From NCBI RefSeq assembly GCF_013283875.1, contig NZ_CP054139.1:3038001-3102000 (forward strand): 64,000 nucleotides of DNA, read 5' to 3'. Both the position numbers and the translations under genes were made by a program. Within the stretch, counting starts at the first letter, position 1. Each line of letters opens with the position of its first letter. The stretch is from Mucilaginibacter mali. Its GTDB lineage: Bacteria > Bacteroidota > Bacteroidia > Sphingobacteriales > Sphingobacteriaceae. Shown here piece by piece: positions 57,084 through 64,000 of this stretch. The notes under the pieces were generated by a model that was not told where the DNA came from, searched no databases, and saw only the letters and a list, made by a program, of their open reading frames with translations.

Positions 57084-60000
57084 TTAAAATCCAAGACGTA
57101 AACCAAAACTGTATTGTTTCACAGCCGGGTATCCACCCGAATCGCTGTAGCCGCCAATTAAACTGTAAGGATTGTTACTCACCTCCGGATCGGCACCCGG
57201 ATATTTAGTAAACGTTAACAGATTAGTTGCAGAAGCATATAAATATGCTCTTGAAATTTTCAACTTGCTGAGCAACGCTTTTGGAAGCTGGTAACTTAAC
57301 GTTACCGATTTAATGCGTATAAATGAGGCATCGTATACGTTGGCGCTTGAGCTATAAGCATAACTGGCCTGGCCTAAAAGTAGCCTTGGGCGAGTAGTGC
57401 TTGGGTTATCAGGTGTCCAGCGCTGCAAAATGCGTACAGGTTTATTGGTTAAAGACTGTAGATCGAACGCCTGGCCATCCGCAAGATAATTGATGTCGCC
57501 ACCTTCTGAGAAAGTAGCCAGTGTAGAAAGCATGAAGTTTTTATAAGTTATCGTATTGGTGTACCCTCCGTAAAAGCGGGCTTCTGCACGACCGATAACA
57601 TCATTTTTATAAAACTGCTGCGTATATCCCGGTGCAACCGGAATTCCATCGCCTTTAAAGCGTGCATCTCCTATGCCAAGGTAACTTATAACAAAGTTGC
57701 CGTAATAGCTTGCCGCTTTATAAGCATCCAACTCTGCCTGGTTCTGGATAATACCATCAAATACTTTACCGTAAATTAAGCCAACTGGCTGGCCTACTTT
57801 AAGGATCGTATTCCCATACAAATAAGTATCCTGATCATTAGGCTGGCCATTATTAGGATTGATCGAGTTATTGATCGGCAGTGATATTACTTTTGAGCGG
57901 TTGCCTGATACATTTAAAGATCCTGACCATGAGAAATCCTTTTTACGTATAAAGGTCCCCGAAAGCTCCAACTCCAAACCCCTGTTTTGAATAGTAGCAA
58001 CATTGGCAATTACGCTGGAATAACCAGAACTGGATGCAACTGATGTAGGGAAAAGAACTCCTGAAGTTAATTTATTATAATAACCCAGGCCTATATTCAA
58101 TCGCGATTTAAACAGTTCGATATTGATACCCGCATCTTTTTGCAGCGTGTTTTCCCACTTTAGCGAATTGTTGCCTAATTGTGTTGGAGACAGACCACTT
58201 ACACCACCATACGAAATTGGGGAATATAGGGTATAAAACTGATTATCTGCAATATTTTGGGTACCTGTATAACCAATACTTGCCCTTAATTTGATGTCAT
58301 CGATCCAGGTGATATCTTTCAAAAATTTCTCTTTTGATATCCTCCAGGCAACGCCACCAGACGGGAAATAGCCTACACGGTTGGCAACCGGAAATTTAGA
58401 AGAAGCATCGGAACGGCCTGTGAATGTAAAAATATATTTATCAAATGCGCTGTAAGTAGCCCTTCCGTAAAAACTTAAAAGCGAGTTTTGGCTTGAGGTA
58501 CCAGTAGATGGCAAGGTAACAGCAGCCGAAGACAGATTATTTAAATAGTTATCATCCGGAAAATTCTGACCGCTGGCAGAAAAGGTTTTAGTTTTACTGA
58601 TCTGCCATGAAGTACCTGCTATTATATTTAACTGGTTATCCTTATTAAATTGCTTGTTCCATGTGAAATAGTTCTCGTAGATCACATTGCTATTAACAGT
58701 TTGCCCCTGAGTGGCTGTACCATTATTTGAACTCCCTGTTCCGCTGGATGTAGCAATTGAAACCGTGCTGGGGGTATAGTCGTTTTGGTTGTAGGTATTG
58801 TAATTAACTGCCACCGAACTACGGAATTTCAGATCTTTTAAAATATCGTATTCTGCTGCCATCGAACCGATCAGCGTAACGGTATTCGCCCGGTTTATCC
58901 CTTTCAGAAGGAACAATGGATTTTGGAAACCCTGGTAGGCAGCAGCACCATAATCAGCCGGACTGATCACCCTGATACTCCCATCGGCATTATACGGGCT
59001 CATGGTGGGTGGTGCAAACATAGCTTGCGTATAAACACCGTTGGTTACATTGTTTGTTGTAAAGCCAAAATCAAGGTTGCTGCTTAAGCGGAACCTTGGG
59101 GTAATATCATTATCCAGGCTAACCTTTCCGGCTATCTTAGTAAAATCTGTACCTTTTATGGCGCCGTTGTTATTATAGTAGGTCAGCGATGTGTGGTAAC
59201 GTGAACCTTCGCCGCCGCCGCTAACAGATATATCTGCGTTTTGAGTAACGCCCGTACGTAGCACCAGGCTCATCCAATCGGTATTTGAATTTTCAAAATA
59301 TGTTGGGCTGGTTAAGATGGTGGTTGCTTTGGCATCAGCTGCCAAACCCTTGAGCGCACGTGCTGCGTTTAAATTAGCCGCTCCTTCCTTTAGGATCATG
59401 ATGTACTGATCGCGGTTTAGTACTTTTTCGGGTCTCGCAATACTAAAGCCAGCATTATAACTGGCTTCCAGGGTTGACTTTTGGTTATATTTGCCCCTTT
59501 TGGTGGTGATAATAATAACACCATTAGCCCCTTTCGAACCGTAAATAGCTGTAGCAGAAGCATCTTTCAAAATATCAAGCGTTTCAATATCGTTTATGTT
59601 CAACCCGCCTAAGCTGTTTAAGGCCCTGGCAAAGTTACCGGAGATGGCATCATTTGGTGTGTCGCCACCGCCCGAATTACCAAAACGGTCTATAGGGCTA
59701 ACAATATCAGACGCAGTAGTAATAAAATTGTTCGATACCTGCACCTGCACGCCGTCAATGATATAAAGTGGGTCGTTTCCCCCTAACAAAGACGTGCCTC
59801 CACGGATACGTATTTTAGCGGCACCGCCTGGTGAACCATCGGCCTGTACAACTTGTACGCCAGAAGCTTTCCCCGATAATGCCTGATCGATAGTCGCGAA
59901 GGGGACGTCCTTCACTTCATTAATATTAACCGATGAGACTGCCCCTGTAAGGTCCTTACGTTTGGTAGAACCGTATCCAACAGTCACAACTTCATTTAAT

Positions 60001-60662
60001 TTAGTGGCCGCGGGTTTCATTGTTATAGTAGCAGGCCATTTTTGAGAACTGATCTTAATAAGCTGCGTTTCATATCCGATCATGCTGATCTGTAAGGTTG
60101 ATTGCTCGTCGATATTGGTCAGTGTAAAACGACCCGAAGCATCGGTAGATACACCTTTGTTAGAACCAACAATAGTAACTGAAACCCCGGGGAGAGGCTT
60201 CCCTATTTCATCGAGCACTTGTGCACTGATATCTTTAATCAACACTACATATCTTACCGGCGTAACTACTGGCTTCTCGTTCAAAACGATCGTTTTTTCG
60301 ATGATCTTATAGTCTATAGCCTGTTTTTCGAACAGCATTGCCAGTAATTTTTCCAACGACACATTATTCGCGTCGATATCAACTGGTTTAACTATTGATA
60401 ACAGGTGATTGTCATACATGAATATCATGCCTGTCTTGCCTTCAACATCTTTCATTACTTCCTTAAAGGCCTTATGTTCAGCTTTAAGGGAGTACTGCGC
60501 AAAAACCGAGGCAGATACATGAATGCAGGCAGCGAAAAGGATCATTGTGGTGATTTGAATTCTCATAAGCAGCCGTTTAAGGTGGTCACTGCTGAGTGCA
60601 GTGGCTGTTGTGGTACTGCTTCTTTTTTGTAAAACAAAAAGCAGTTTGTGTAAAAAAAACAT
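57084..60662 (-). CDS. SusC family transporter with STN signalling domain
   Basis: A 1192-residue TonB-dependent transporter. The signal region is at about 33-55 (MRIQITTMILFAACIHVSASVFAQ); the ATG at 60566 is a good alternative start, since the preceding 32 residues are basic and Thr/Ser-rich. Next come an STN (secretin/TonB short N-terminal) domain at about 60-125 (KEVMKDVEGKTGMIFMYD), a carboxypeptidase-like domain (about 148-235), plug (LNEVVTVGYGSTKRKDLTGAVSSV, LDILKDASATAIYGSKGANGVIIITTKRG) and barrel ending YSFGLRLGF. The STN domain is the contact for the FecR protein encoded upstream, so ligand uptake should trigger the sigma factor. Confidence 0.95.
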   Translation of the reverse strand: MFFLHKLLFVLQKRSSTTTATALSSDHLKRLLMRIQITTMILFAACIHVSASVFAQYSLKAEHKAFKEVMKDVEGKTGMIFMYDNHLLSIVKPVDIDANNVSLEKLLAMLFEKQAIDYKIIEKTIVLNEKPVVTPVRYVVLIKDISAQVLDEIGKPLPGVSVTIVGSNKGVSTDASGRFTLTNIDEQSTLQISMIGYETQLIKISSQKWPATITMKPAATKLNEVVTVGYGSTKRKDLTGAVSSVNINEVKDVPFATIDQALSGKASGVQVVQADGSPGGAAKIRIRGGTSLLGGNDPLYIIDGVQVQVSNNFITTASDIVSPIDRFGNSGGGDTPNDAISGNFARALNSLGGLNINDIETLDILKDASATAIYGSKGANGVIIITTKRGKYNQKSTLEASYNAGFSIARPEKVLNRDQYIMILKEGAANLNAARALKGLAADAKATTILTSPTYFENSNTDWMSLVLRTGVTQNADISVSGGGEGSRYHTSLTYYNNNGAIKGTDFTKIAGKVSLDNDITPRFRLSSNLDFGFTTNNVTNGVYTQAMFAPPTMSPYNADGSIRVISPADYGAAAYQGFQNPLFLLKGINRANTVTLIGSMAAEYDILKDLKFRSSVAVNYNTYNQNDYTPSTVSIATSSGTGSSNNGTATQGQTVNSNVIYENYFTWNKQFNKDNQLNIIAGTSWQISKTKTFSASGQNFPDDNYLNNLSSAAVTLPSTGTSSQNSLLSFYGRATYSAFDKYIFTFTGRSDASSKFPVANRVGYFPSGGVAWRISKEKFLKDITWIDDIKLRASIGYTGTQNIADNQFYTLYSPISYGGVSGLSPTQLGNNSLKWENTLQKDAGINIELFKSRLNIGLGYYNKLTSGVLFPTSVASSSGYSSVIANVATIQNRGLELELSGTFIRKKDFSWSGSLNVSGNRSKVISLPINNSINPNNGQPNDQDTYLYGNTILKVGQPVGLIYGKVFDGIIQNQAELDAYKAASYYGNFVISYLGIGDARFKGDGIPVAPGYTQQFYKNDVIGRAEARFYGGYTNTITYKNFMLSTLATFSEGGDINYLADGQAFDLQSLTNKPVRILQRWTPDNPSTTRPRLLLGQASYAYSSSANVYDASFIRIKSVTLSYQLPKALLSKLKISRAYLYASATNLLTFTKYPGADPEVSNNPYSLIGGYSDSGGYPAVKQYSFGLRLGF

Positions 60663-60674
60663 AATTTTGTATGC

Positions 60675-60770
60675 GTTTTTGAGTGAATAGCTAAATATCT
60701 TATCAGGGTATTATTTCACTTAGCTCGTTATGCCGGTAGTGTCTTCGACCACACTAACCGGTTTTTTTTT
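60675..60770 (+). ncRNA. Predicted DonS-like antisense sRNA opposite the susC leader
   Basis: On the plus strand, opposite the fecR-susC gap, TAATTTTG (60662-60669) is an exact -7 box. About 65 bases on, a hairpin CCGGTAGTGT/ACACTAACCGG (60733-60742 and 60751-60761) is followed by nine T residues, a full intrinsic terminator pointing away from both flanking minus-strand genes. No clear -33 box was found at the standard spacing. Together they outline an RNA of about 95 nucleotides. In Bacteroides fragilis, DonS and related sRNAs of similar size lie at the same place, between anti-sigma and susC genes, and repress the locus in cis. Boundaries are estimates. Confidence 0.5.
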
Positions 60771-60852
60771 AAGCTTGGGTGTTTGGGCGTCATGTAGATC
60801 ATTTTTGCATGTATGGGGCTCTCCTTTCTTTTTGTTAGTACGTTATAGCAAA

Positions 60853-62010
60853 TTATGATTGTCCTATTTCAAGCACTTTATCCTCTCCCGATCGTTTTAA
60901 AACGAAAGGGATATGATTAGCTTCTAATATCTCCAGCATTTTTTCCAGGTTTGCACCCCGTGAAAAACCACCATTAAAAAGCCGGTCGATATCTTTTCCG
61001 GTAAACTGTACTTTAATATTATACCAGCGGGCAACCTGTTTCATAATGTCGGTCAATTTTGCATCCTGAAACATGATCATACCATTTCTCCAGGCAATTT
61101 CAAGATTGACATTGGCATCCCTTACCTCCAGGCTATTGTCATTGTTAATAGCGGCTGCCTGCTGGCCTGGTTTGAGGATGACGGATCTATTACCGCTTGT
61201 TACTTTTACGCGCCCCTGAACCAGGGTCGTTTTCATTTCCGGTTCATCATCATAAGCCCGAATATTAAAATGCGTTCCTAAAACTTCGATCTGGCGACTT
61301 CCTGATTGAACAATGAACCGGCGTGATCTTTCATGTGCCACTTCAAAGTAAGCTTCTCCTTCCAACTTCACTTTTCTTATAGTATCACTAAATTCCTCCG
61401 GATAAGTTAGCGAGGATGCCGCGTTTAACCAAACATGTGTCCCATCTGGCAAAATAACATCGCATTCTCCACCCTTAGGCGTGGTAAGGGTGTTTAAAGC
61501 CAAAAGGTTATGTGAATTGTTTTTTTGATCGTAAACTAACCGACCTGGTACAGACTGGGAAATGAGATTGCCTGTGGAAGAAGAAATATTTCCTTTTTTA
61601 CCTTTGCCCAGTTCTACCCGGGTCCCGTTTGGCAGTGTTAAGTATGCCTTCAAACTACCAGGCGTAACTTCGGCACCTGATAAGGGCCGGACACGCGAGT
61701 CTGGCGCGTGGAGATCATGTAAAAAAAACAATGCAATAGCAGTAACGATCAAAACTGAAGCGGCGACCGATATCAATTTCATATTGTTCAGCCACGATAG
61801 TTTTGCAGGCGGGTGCTGATCATTTATAGCAGCATCGACCGCAGTTTTTATCCTGATCTTTGCTGAAGCATCAGCTTCAATAGCTTCCCTCTCACTTATC
61901 TGCAGGTTGGAATACCAGGAAAAAAAAACTTCTTTTTCTTTTGCAGATAAACTGTTGTCCTGAAATTTTTGCCAAAGCTCAGCAATATATGCCTCGGGAA
62001 ACTTGTCCAT
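60853..62010 (-). CDS. FecR family anti-sigma factor
   Basis: A 385-residue inner-membrane signal relay from the ATG at 62010; an upstream GTG at 62019 adds three residues. The cytoplasmic N-terminus (about 1-75) should bind the sigma factor (LWQKFQDNSLSAKEKEVFFSWY). A single membrane helix lies at about 78-97 (LISVAASVLIVTAIALFFL). The periplasmic FecR domain (about 165-270: VTTPKGGECDVILPDGTHVWLNAASSL-like, LEGEAYFEVAHE, VLGTHFNIRAY) and a C-terminal DUF4974 (about 305-380: DAKLTDIMKQVARWYNIKVQF) follow. It sits between the sigma and SusC genes, the standard arrangement for SusC-STN-controlled loci. Confidence 0.95.
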   Translation of the reverse strand: MDKFPEAYIAELWQKFQDNSLSAKEKEVFFSWYSNLQISEREAIEADASAKIRIKTAVDAAINDQHPPAKLSWLNNMKLISVAASVLIVTAIALFFLHDLHAPDSRVRPLSGAEVTPGSLKAYLTLPNGTRVELGKGKKGNISSSTGNLISQSVPGRLVYDQKNNSHNLLALNTLTTPKGGECDVILPDGTHVWLNAASSLTYPEEFSDTIRKVKLEGEAYFEVAHERSRRFIVQSGSRQIEVLGTHFNIRAYDDEPEMKTTLVQGRVKVTSGNRSVILKPGQQAAAINNDNSLEVRDANVNLEIAWRNGMIMFQDAKLTDIMKQVARWYNIKVQFTGKDIDRLFNGGFSRGANLEKMLEILEANHIPFVLKRSGEDKVLEIGQS

Positions 62011-62248
62011 GATTTTCACGTATTTTCCTATGAGACAATCAAAATGACGACAACCCTCTATTTAAATTGATTTTTTTTAAATATGCCAGGCAGCTTTCGT
62101 ATACGATAAACTATATTTTGAATTTTATTGACCTAAATGATATTCATTAAGACCTAATTGGATGGAAAAAAGCGCCGCCATGTTCCGCATAATCGGAGGT
62201 AGCCTGCACCGATCTTACAGATAGTTATTACTGAATAATAGGGAGGCC

Positions 62249-62842
62249 TTAATACAGGAATAGAATTAAGATGGTAAGCCAGGAAGCGCTAATTTGTCCG
62301 GCAATATGTCGCAAAGCACGCGTCATATGCCCTTCAACAGTTTTTTCCGCAATATCTAAATGCGTACTAATTTCTTTATTGGTTTTACCCTCGTGCCGGC
62401 TCATTTTGTAGATCTTCGCGCACTTCTCCGGTAGATCATTTATGGCGCCCTCTAAAATATCAAGAAGTTCCTTTTCCAACAACGACATATCGGCGGAGGG
62501 AACAAACTGTCCGATCTCAGCGGCTTCCGATAGTGGGGAAACATGGCCTATTGCCCGCCTGCTTTTTAACTTATTTAGTACCTGATTTTTTACAGCACGG
62601 TATAAATAGGTAGATAATTTAAACCGTAGTGTCAGGGATGCCCTGTTCTTCCAAAGGTTTATAAATACGTTTTGCACGCATTCTTCGGCATCTGGCTTAT
62701 TGTTTAGATCGTAATTAGCTTGTGCCAGCAGCCTGGCCCAATAACGGTCATAAATTTCATTGAACGCAGTGCTTTCAGTTTCATTGGCTTTATTTAACAA
62801 TAAAATCAAATCATCGTCCGTCAACTTTTTTACACCGCTCAT
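62249..62842 (-). CDS. ECF sigma-70 factor (Bacteroidota SusCD type)
   Basis: A 197-residue extracytoplasmic-function sigma factor. Region 2 is at about 20-85 (AFNEIYDRYWARLLAQANYDLNNKPDAEECVQNVFINLWKNR) with the region 2.4 TYLYRAVKNQVLNKLKS. Region 4 is at about 130-180 (INDLPEKCAKIYKMSRHEGKTNKEISTHLDIAEKTVEGHMTRALRHI). A hydrophobic tail (ASWLTILILFLY) follows. It should be held by FecR and released when the SusC transporter binds ligand, then transcribe the susC operon. A gap of 238 bases separates it from FecR; only short AT-rich sequence is seen there. Confidence 0.95.
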   Translation of the reverse strand: MSGVKKLTDDDLILLLNKANETESTAFNEIYDRYWARLLAQANYDLNNKPDAEECVQNVFINLWKNRASLTLRFKLSTYLYRAVKNQVLNKLKSRRAIGHVSPLSEAAEIGQFVPSADMSLLEKELLDILEGAINDLPEKCAKIYKMSRHEGKTNKEISTHLDIAEKTVEGHMTRALRHIAGQISASWLTILILFLY

Positions 62843-62923
62843 TGATCAATTAAATTTAATACCATCCGGTTTAAACAATTAGTTCTTTACTACTCTTATA
62901 TTAATTAGAAATAAACAATAAAT

Positions 62924-62954
62924 CAAATTTAATTTTTATTATTTAATATAGCAA
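62924..62954 (-). promoter_or_regulatory. Promoter of the ECF sigma gene
   Basis: Read on the minus strand: TTG (62952-62954), a 20-base spacer, then TAAATTTG (62924-62931), an exact TAnnTTTG box. It leaves a leader of roughly 75 bases before the sigma ATG at 62842 and looks like a housekeeping-sigma promoter, so basal sigma supply would not depend on the ligand. Confidence 0.5.
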
Positions 62955-63097
62955 TACATGGGGTATTGCACTATAAAAAAAACTGATTTGATGTTATTTT
63001 TCTAAAATATTTTCGAAAATACCGTTGATTGATAATAAATAATTAAAAAAAACAACATATTATGAAGCTGACGAAAAACGCTATTCGGTTATATTAA

Positions 63098-63330
63098 GGC
63101 AAAGCTTTTTATGTTTCAGAGAAGAAGAATTTCATGTTCAATTTGCTACTGAAAAAAATTGGTTACCTCACCAGGCGCAGCGTCGCTACTTTTAAGCGGT
63201 CCTTCAAACAGATTTTCAATACCACACCCGGTAAGTGGCTTACACAAAAAGATTAGAATTGGTGCATTACCATATCATCGGAAAAGGCAAAAAGCCTGTT
63301 AATGGATACTATGTGAGGTTGGGTTCGAAG
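63098..63330 (+). pseudogene. AraC-type regulator remnant (HTH domain)
   Basis: An open stretch without a start reads VSEKKNFMFNLLLKKIGYL, then TRRSVATFKRSFKQIFN and TTPGKWLTQK, the first helix-turn-helix of an AraC-family regulator. A base appears to be missing in the A-run at about 63245-63250. The neighbouring frame continues KRLELVHYHIIGKGKKP, and after a further shift a third frame gives CEVGFEEL near 63311-63332, matching the second AraC helix. The remnant has at least two frameshifts and then runs into transposase sequence, so it is dead. The upstream 62955-63097 stretch shows no gene. Confidence 0.7.
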
Positions 63331-63846
63331 AACTATGGCGTATTACAGCAAAAAGGCATTGAAGCTTATATCAAATACAACACGTTCGACCAGGAACAAA
63401 ATAAAGGCATCAAAGCATTCGGTAATGACAGTTTGCACTATAATGAACAGGAAGATTACCTGGTATGTCCGATGGGACAACACATGCAGCATATCGGCAC
63501 CGGGCAGCGGGTCACCACATCCGGCTATGTGCAACTGATCAGCCGCTATCAGGCGCAGAATTGTGAAAACTGCCCCATGCGGGGCGTTTGTCACCAAGCA
63601 GCCGGTAACCGCGTGGTGGAGATCAACCACAGCCTTAGAATACACAAGCAGATAGCGAAAGAAAGACTGAATACCGAACAGGGCATCAAATACCGAAAGC
63701 GACGGCCCGCAGATGTCGAACCGGTGTTCGCCAACCTGAAGCATAATCACGGCTTCAGGCGATTCCTGCTGAAGGGAATGTCCAAAACCGAGGTCGAAAT
63801 AGGGTTATTATCCATCGCACATAACCTCAGAAAGTGGAAAGCCTGA
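63322..63846 (+). mobile_element. Truncated IS1182-family transposase, C-terminal half
   Basis: About 175 residues of a DDE transposase, beginning near GSKNYGVLQQKGIEAYIKYNT and ending NLRKWKA. Typical IS1182 marks are YIKYNTFDQEQ, the cysteine cluster AQNCENCPMRGVCHQA, and RKRRPADVEPVFANLKHNHGFRRFLLKG with the last catalytic Glu (VEPVF). The N-terminal half with the first two catalytic Asp residues is missing, so it cannot transpose itself. The apparent GTG start at 63235 belongs to the AraC remnant, giving a chimeric frame of 203 codons. I could not identify intact terminal inverted repeats. Confidence 0.85.
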
Positions 63847-63959
63847 TAAAAAAGGCTTTTTATCCGATAAAAACACCTGAACCAACTCAAAAAATCGAAA
63901 GCAGGCTGATACAGTCCCGCTTTCCTAATAACTCATCTAAATCGGCATCAACGAAAAAA

Positions 63960-63986
63960 CCGCCTCATAATTGAATTATGAGACGG
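63960..63986 (-). terminator. Intrinsic terminator for a gene beyond the right edge
   Basis: The stem CTCATAATT/AATTATGAG (63964-63972 and 63974-63982) is extended by CCG/CGG with a one-base bulge. On the minus strand it is followed by TTTTTT (complement of the A6 at 63954-63959). It therefore suits a leftward gene ending just outside the window. It could also be part of an insertion-sequence end. Confidence 0.5.
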
Positions 63987-64000
63987 CCTCTTGTTATTGA

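Noticed and set aside
60733..60770. Terminator of fecR
   Set aside because: The T-run lies on the plus strand. On the minus strand, where fecR is transcribed, the stem is followed by CATAACGAGC, so it cannot be a standard terminator for fecR; it is treated as the end of an antisense RNA.
63235..63321. N-terminus of an intact 203-residue transposase
   Set aside because: Residues 4-29 match the AraC helix region rather than transposase, so the frame is a chimera and not a true gene start.

Overview
The window looks like a chromosomal segment of a Bacteroidota bacterium, most likely a Sphingobacteriaceae member close to Mucilaginibacter or Pedobacter. The evidence is two SusC/SusD outer-membrane uptake loci, a FecR/ECF-sigma pair, DUF4369-TlpA thioredoxins, a class A (A2-like) beta-lactamase, and promoters of the TTTG-N19-TAnnTTTG type (perfect in front of a tRNA-Ser). 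Many families of short palindromic repeats fill the intergenic gaps. No rRNA, CRISPR array or prophage was seen. Several annotated starts were moved from TTG/GTG or upstream codons to internal ATGs that fit signal peptides or domain starts.

Layout. 0.4-2.3 kb: small housekeeping and stress genes ([2Fe-2S] thioredoxin-like protein, ferritin, AhpD-like protein). 3-10.4 kb: a tellurite-resistance-type (Ter) stress island with four TerD paralogues arranged as A-B / HAD-PRTase / A'-B', then TelA, an unknown helical partner and TerC. 10.6-14.2 kb: PgpA, a PAP2 phosphatase and a large GAF-like protein. 14.4-17.6 kb: GlpR-like regulator, glycerol kinase and glycerol facilitator. 18.5-32.1 kb: a minus-strand run glpD - SusC - SusD - DUF5689 - GDPD - GlpT - GDSL esterase - GH89 alpha-N-acetylglucosaminidase. 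Together with glpRKF this reads as a complete route from an extracellular glycerophosphodiester, perhaps alpha-GlcNAc-decorated, to dihydroxyacetone phosphate.

32.4-43.6 kb: mixed genes (mannonate dehydratase, DUF72, MBOAT/wax-synthase-like acyltransferase, NlpC/P60, beta-lactamase, SdpI/ArsR pair, thioesterase, ABC exporter, D-Ala-D-Ala ligase). 43.7-47.3 kb: a plus-strand cluster (PASTA, rhodanese, MltG, YbgC-type thioesterase, YihY/BrkB), then tRNA-Ser(UGA). 47.7-62.8 kb: a second uptake locus read leftward: ECF sigma, FecR, SusC with STN domain, SusD, a frameshifted small gene, three TlpA-like thiol-disulfide proteins and an M16 peptidase. Opposite the susC leader there is a promoter-like box and an intrinsic terminator facing the other way, which together predict an antisense sRNA like DonS of Bacteroides fragilis. 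63.1-63.85 kb: a decayed AraC-type regulator fused by deletion or insertion to the C-terminal half of an IS1182-family transposase.

The strongest leads are the predicted antisense sRNA (60.7 kb), the glycerophosphodiester/GlcNAc uptake locus, the duplicated TerD module around a HAD-PRTase pair, and a ~130-140 bp cloverleaf-like repeat present five times.
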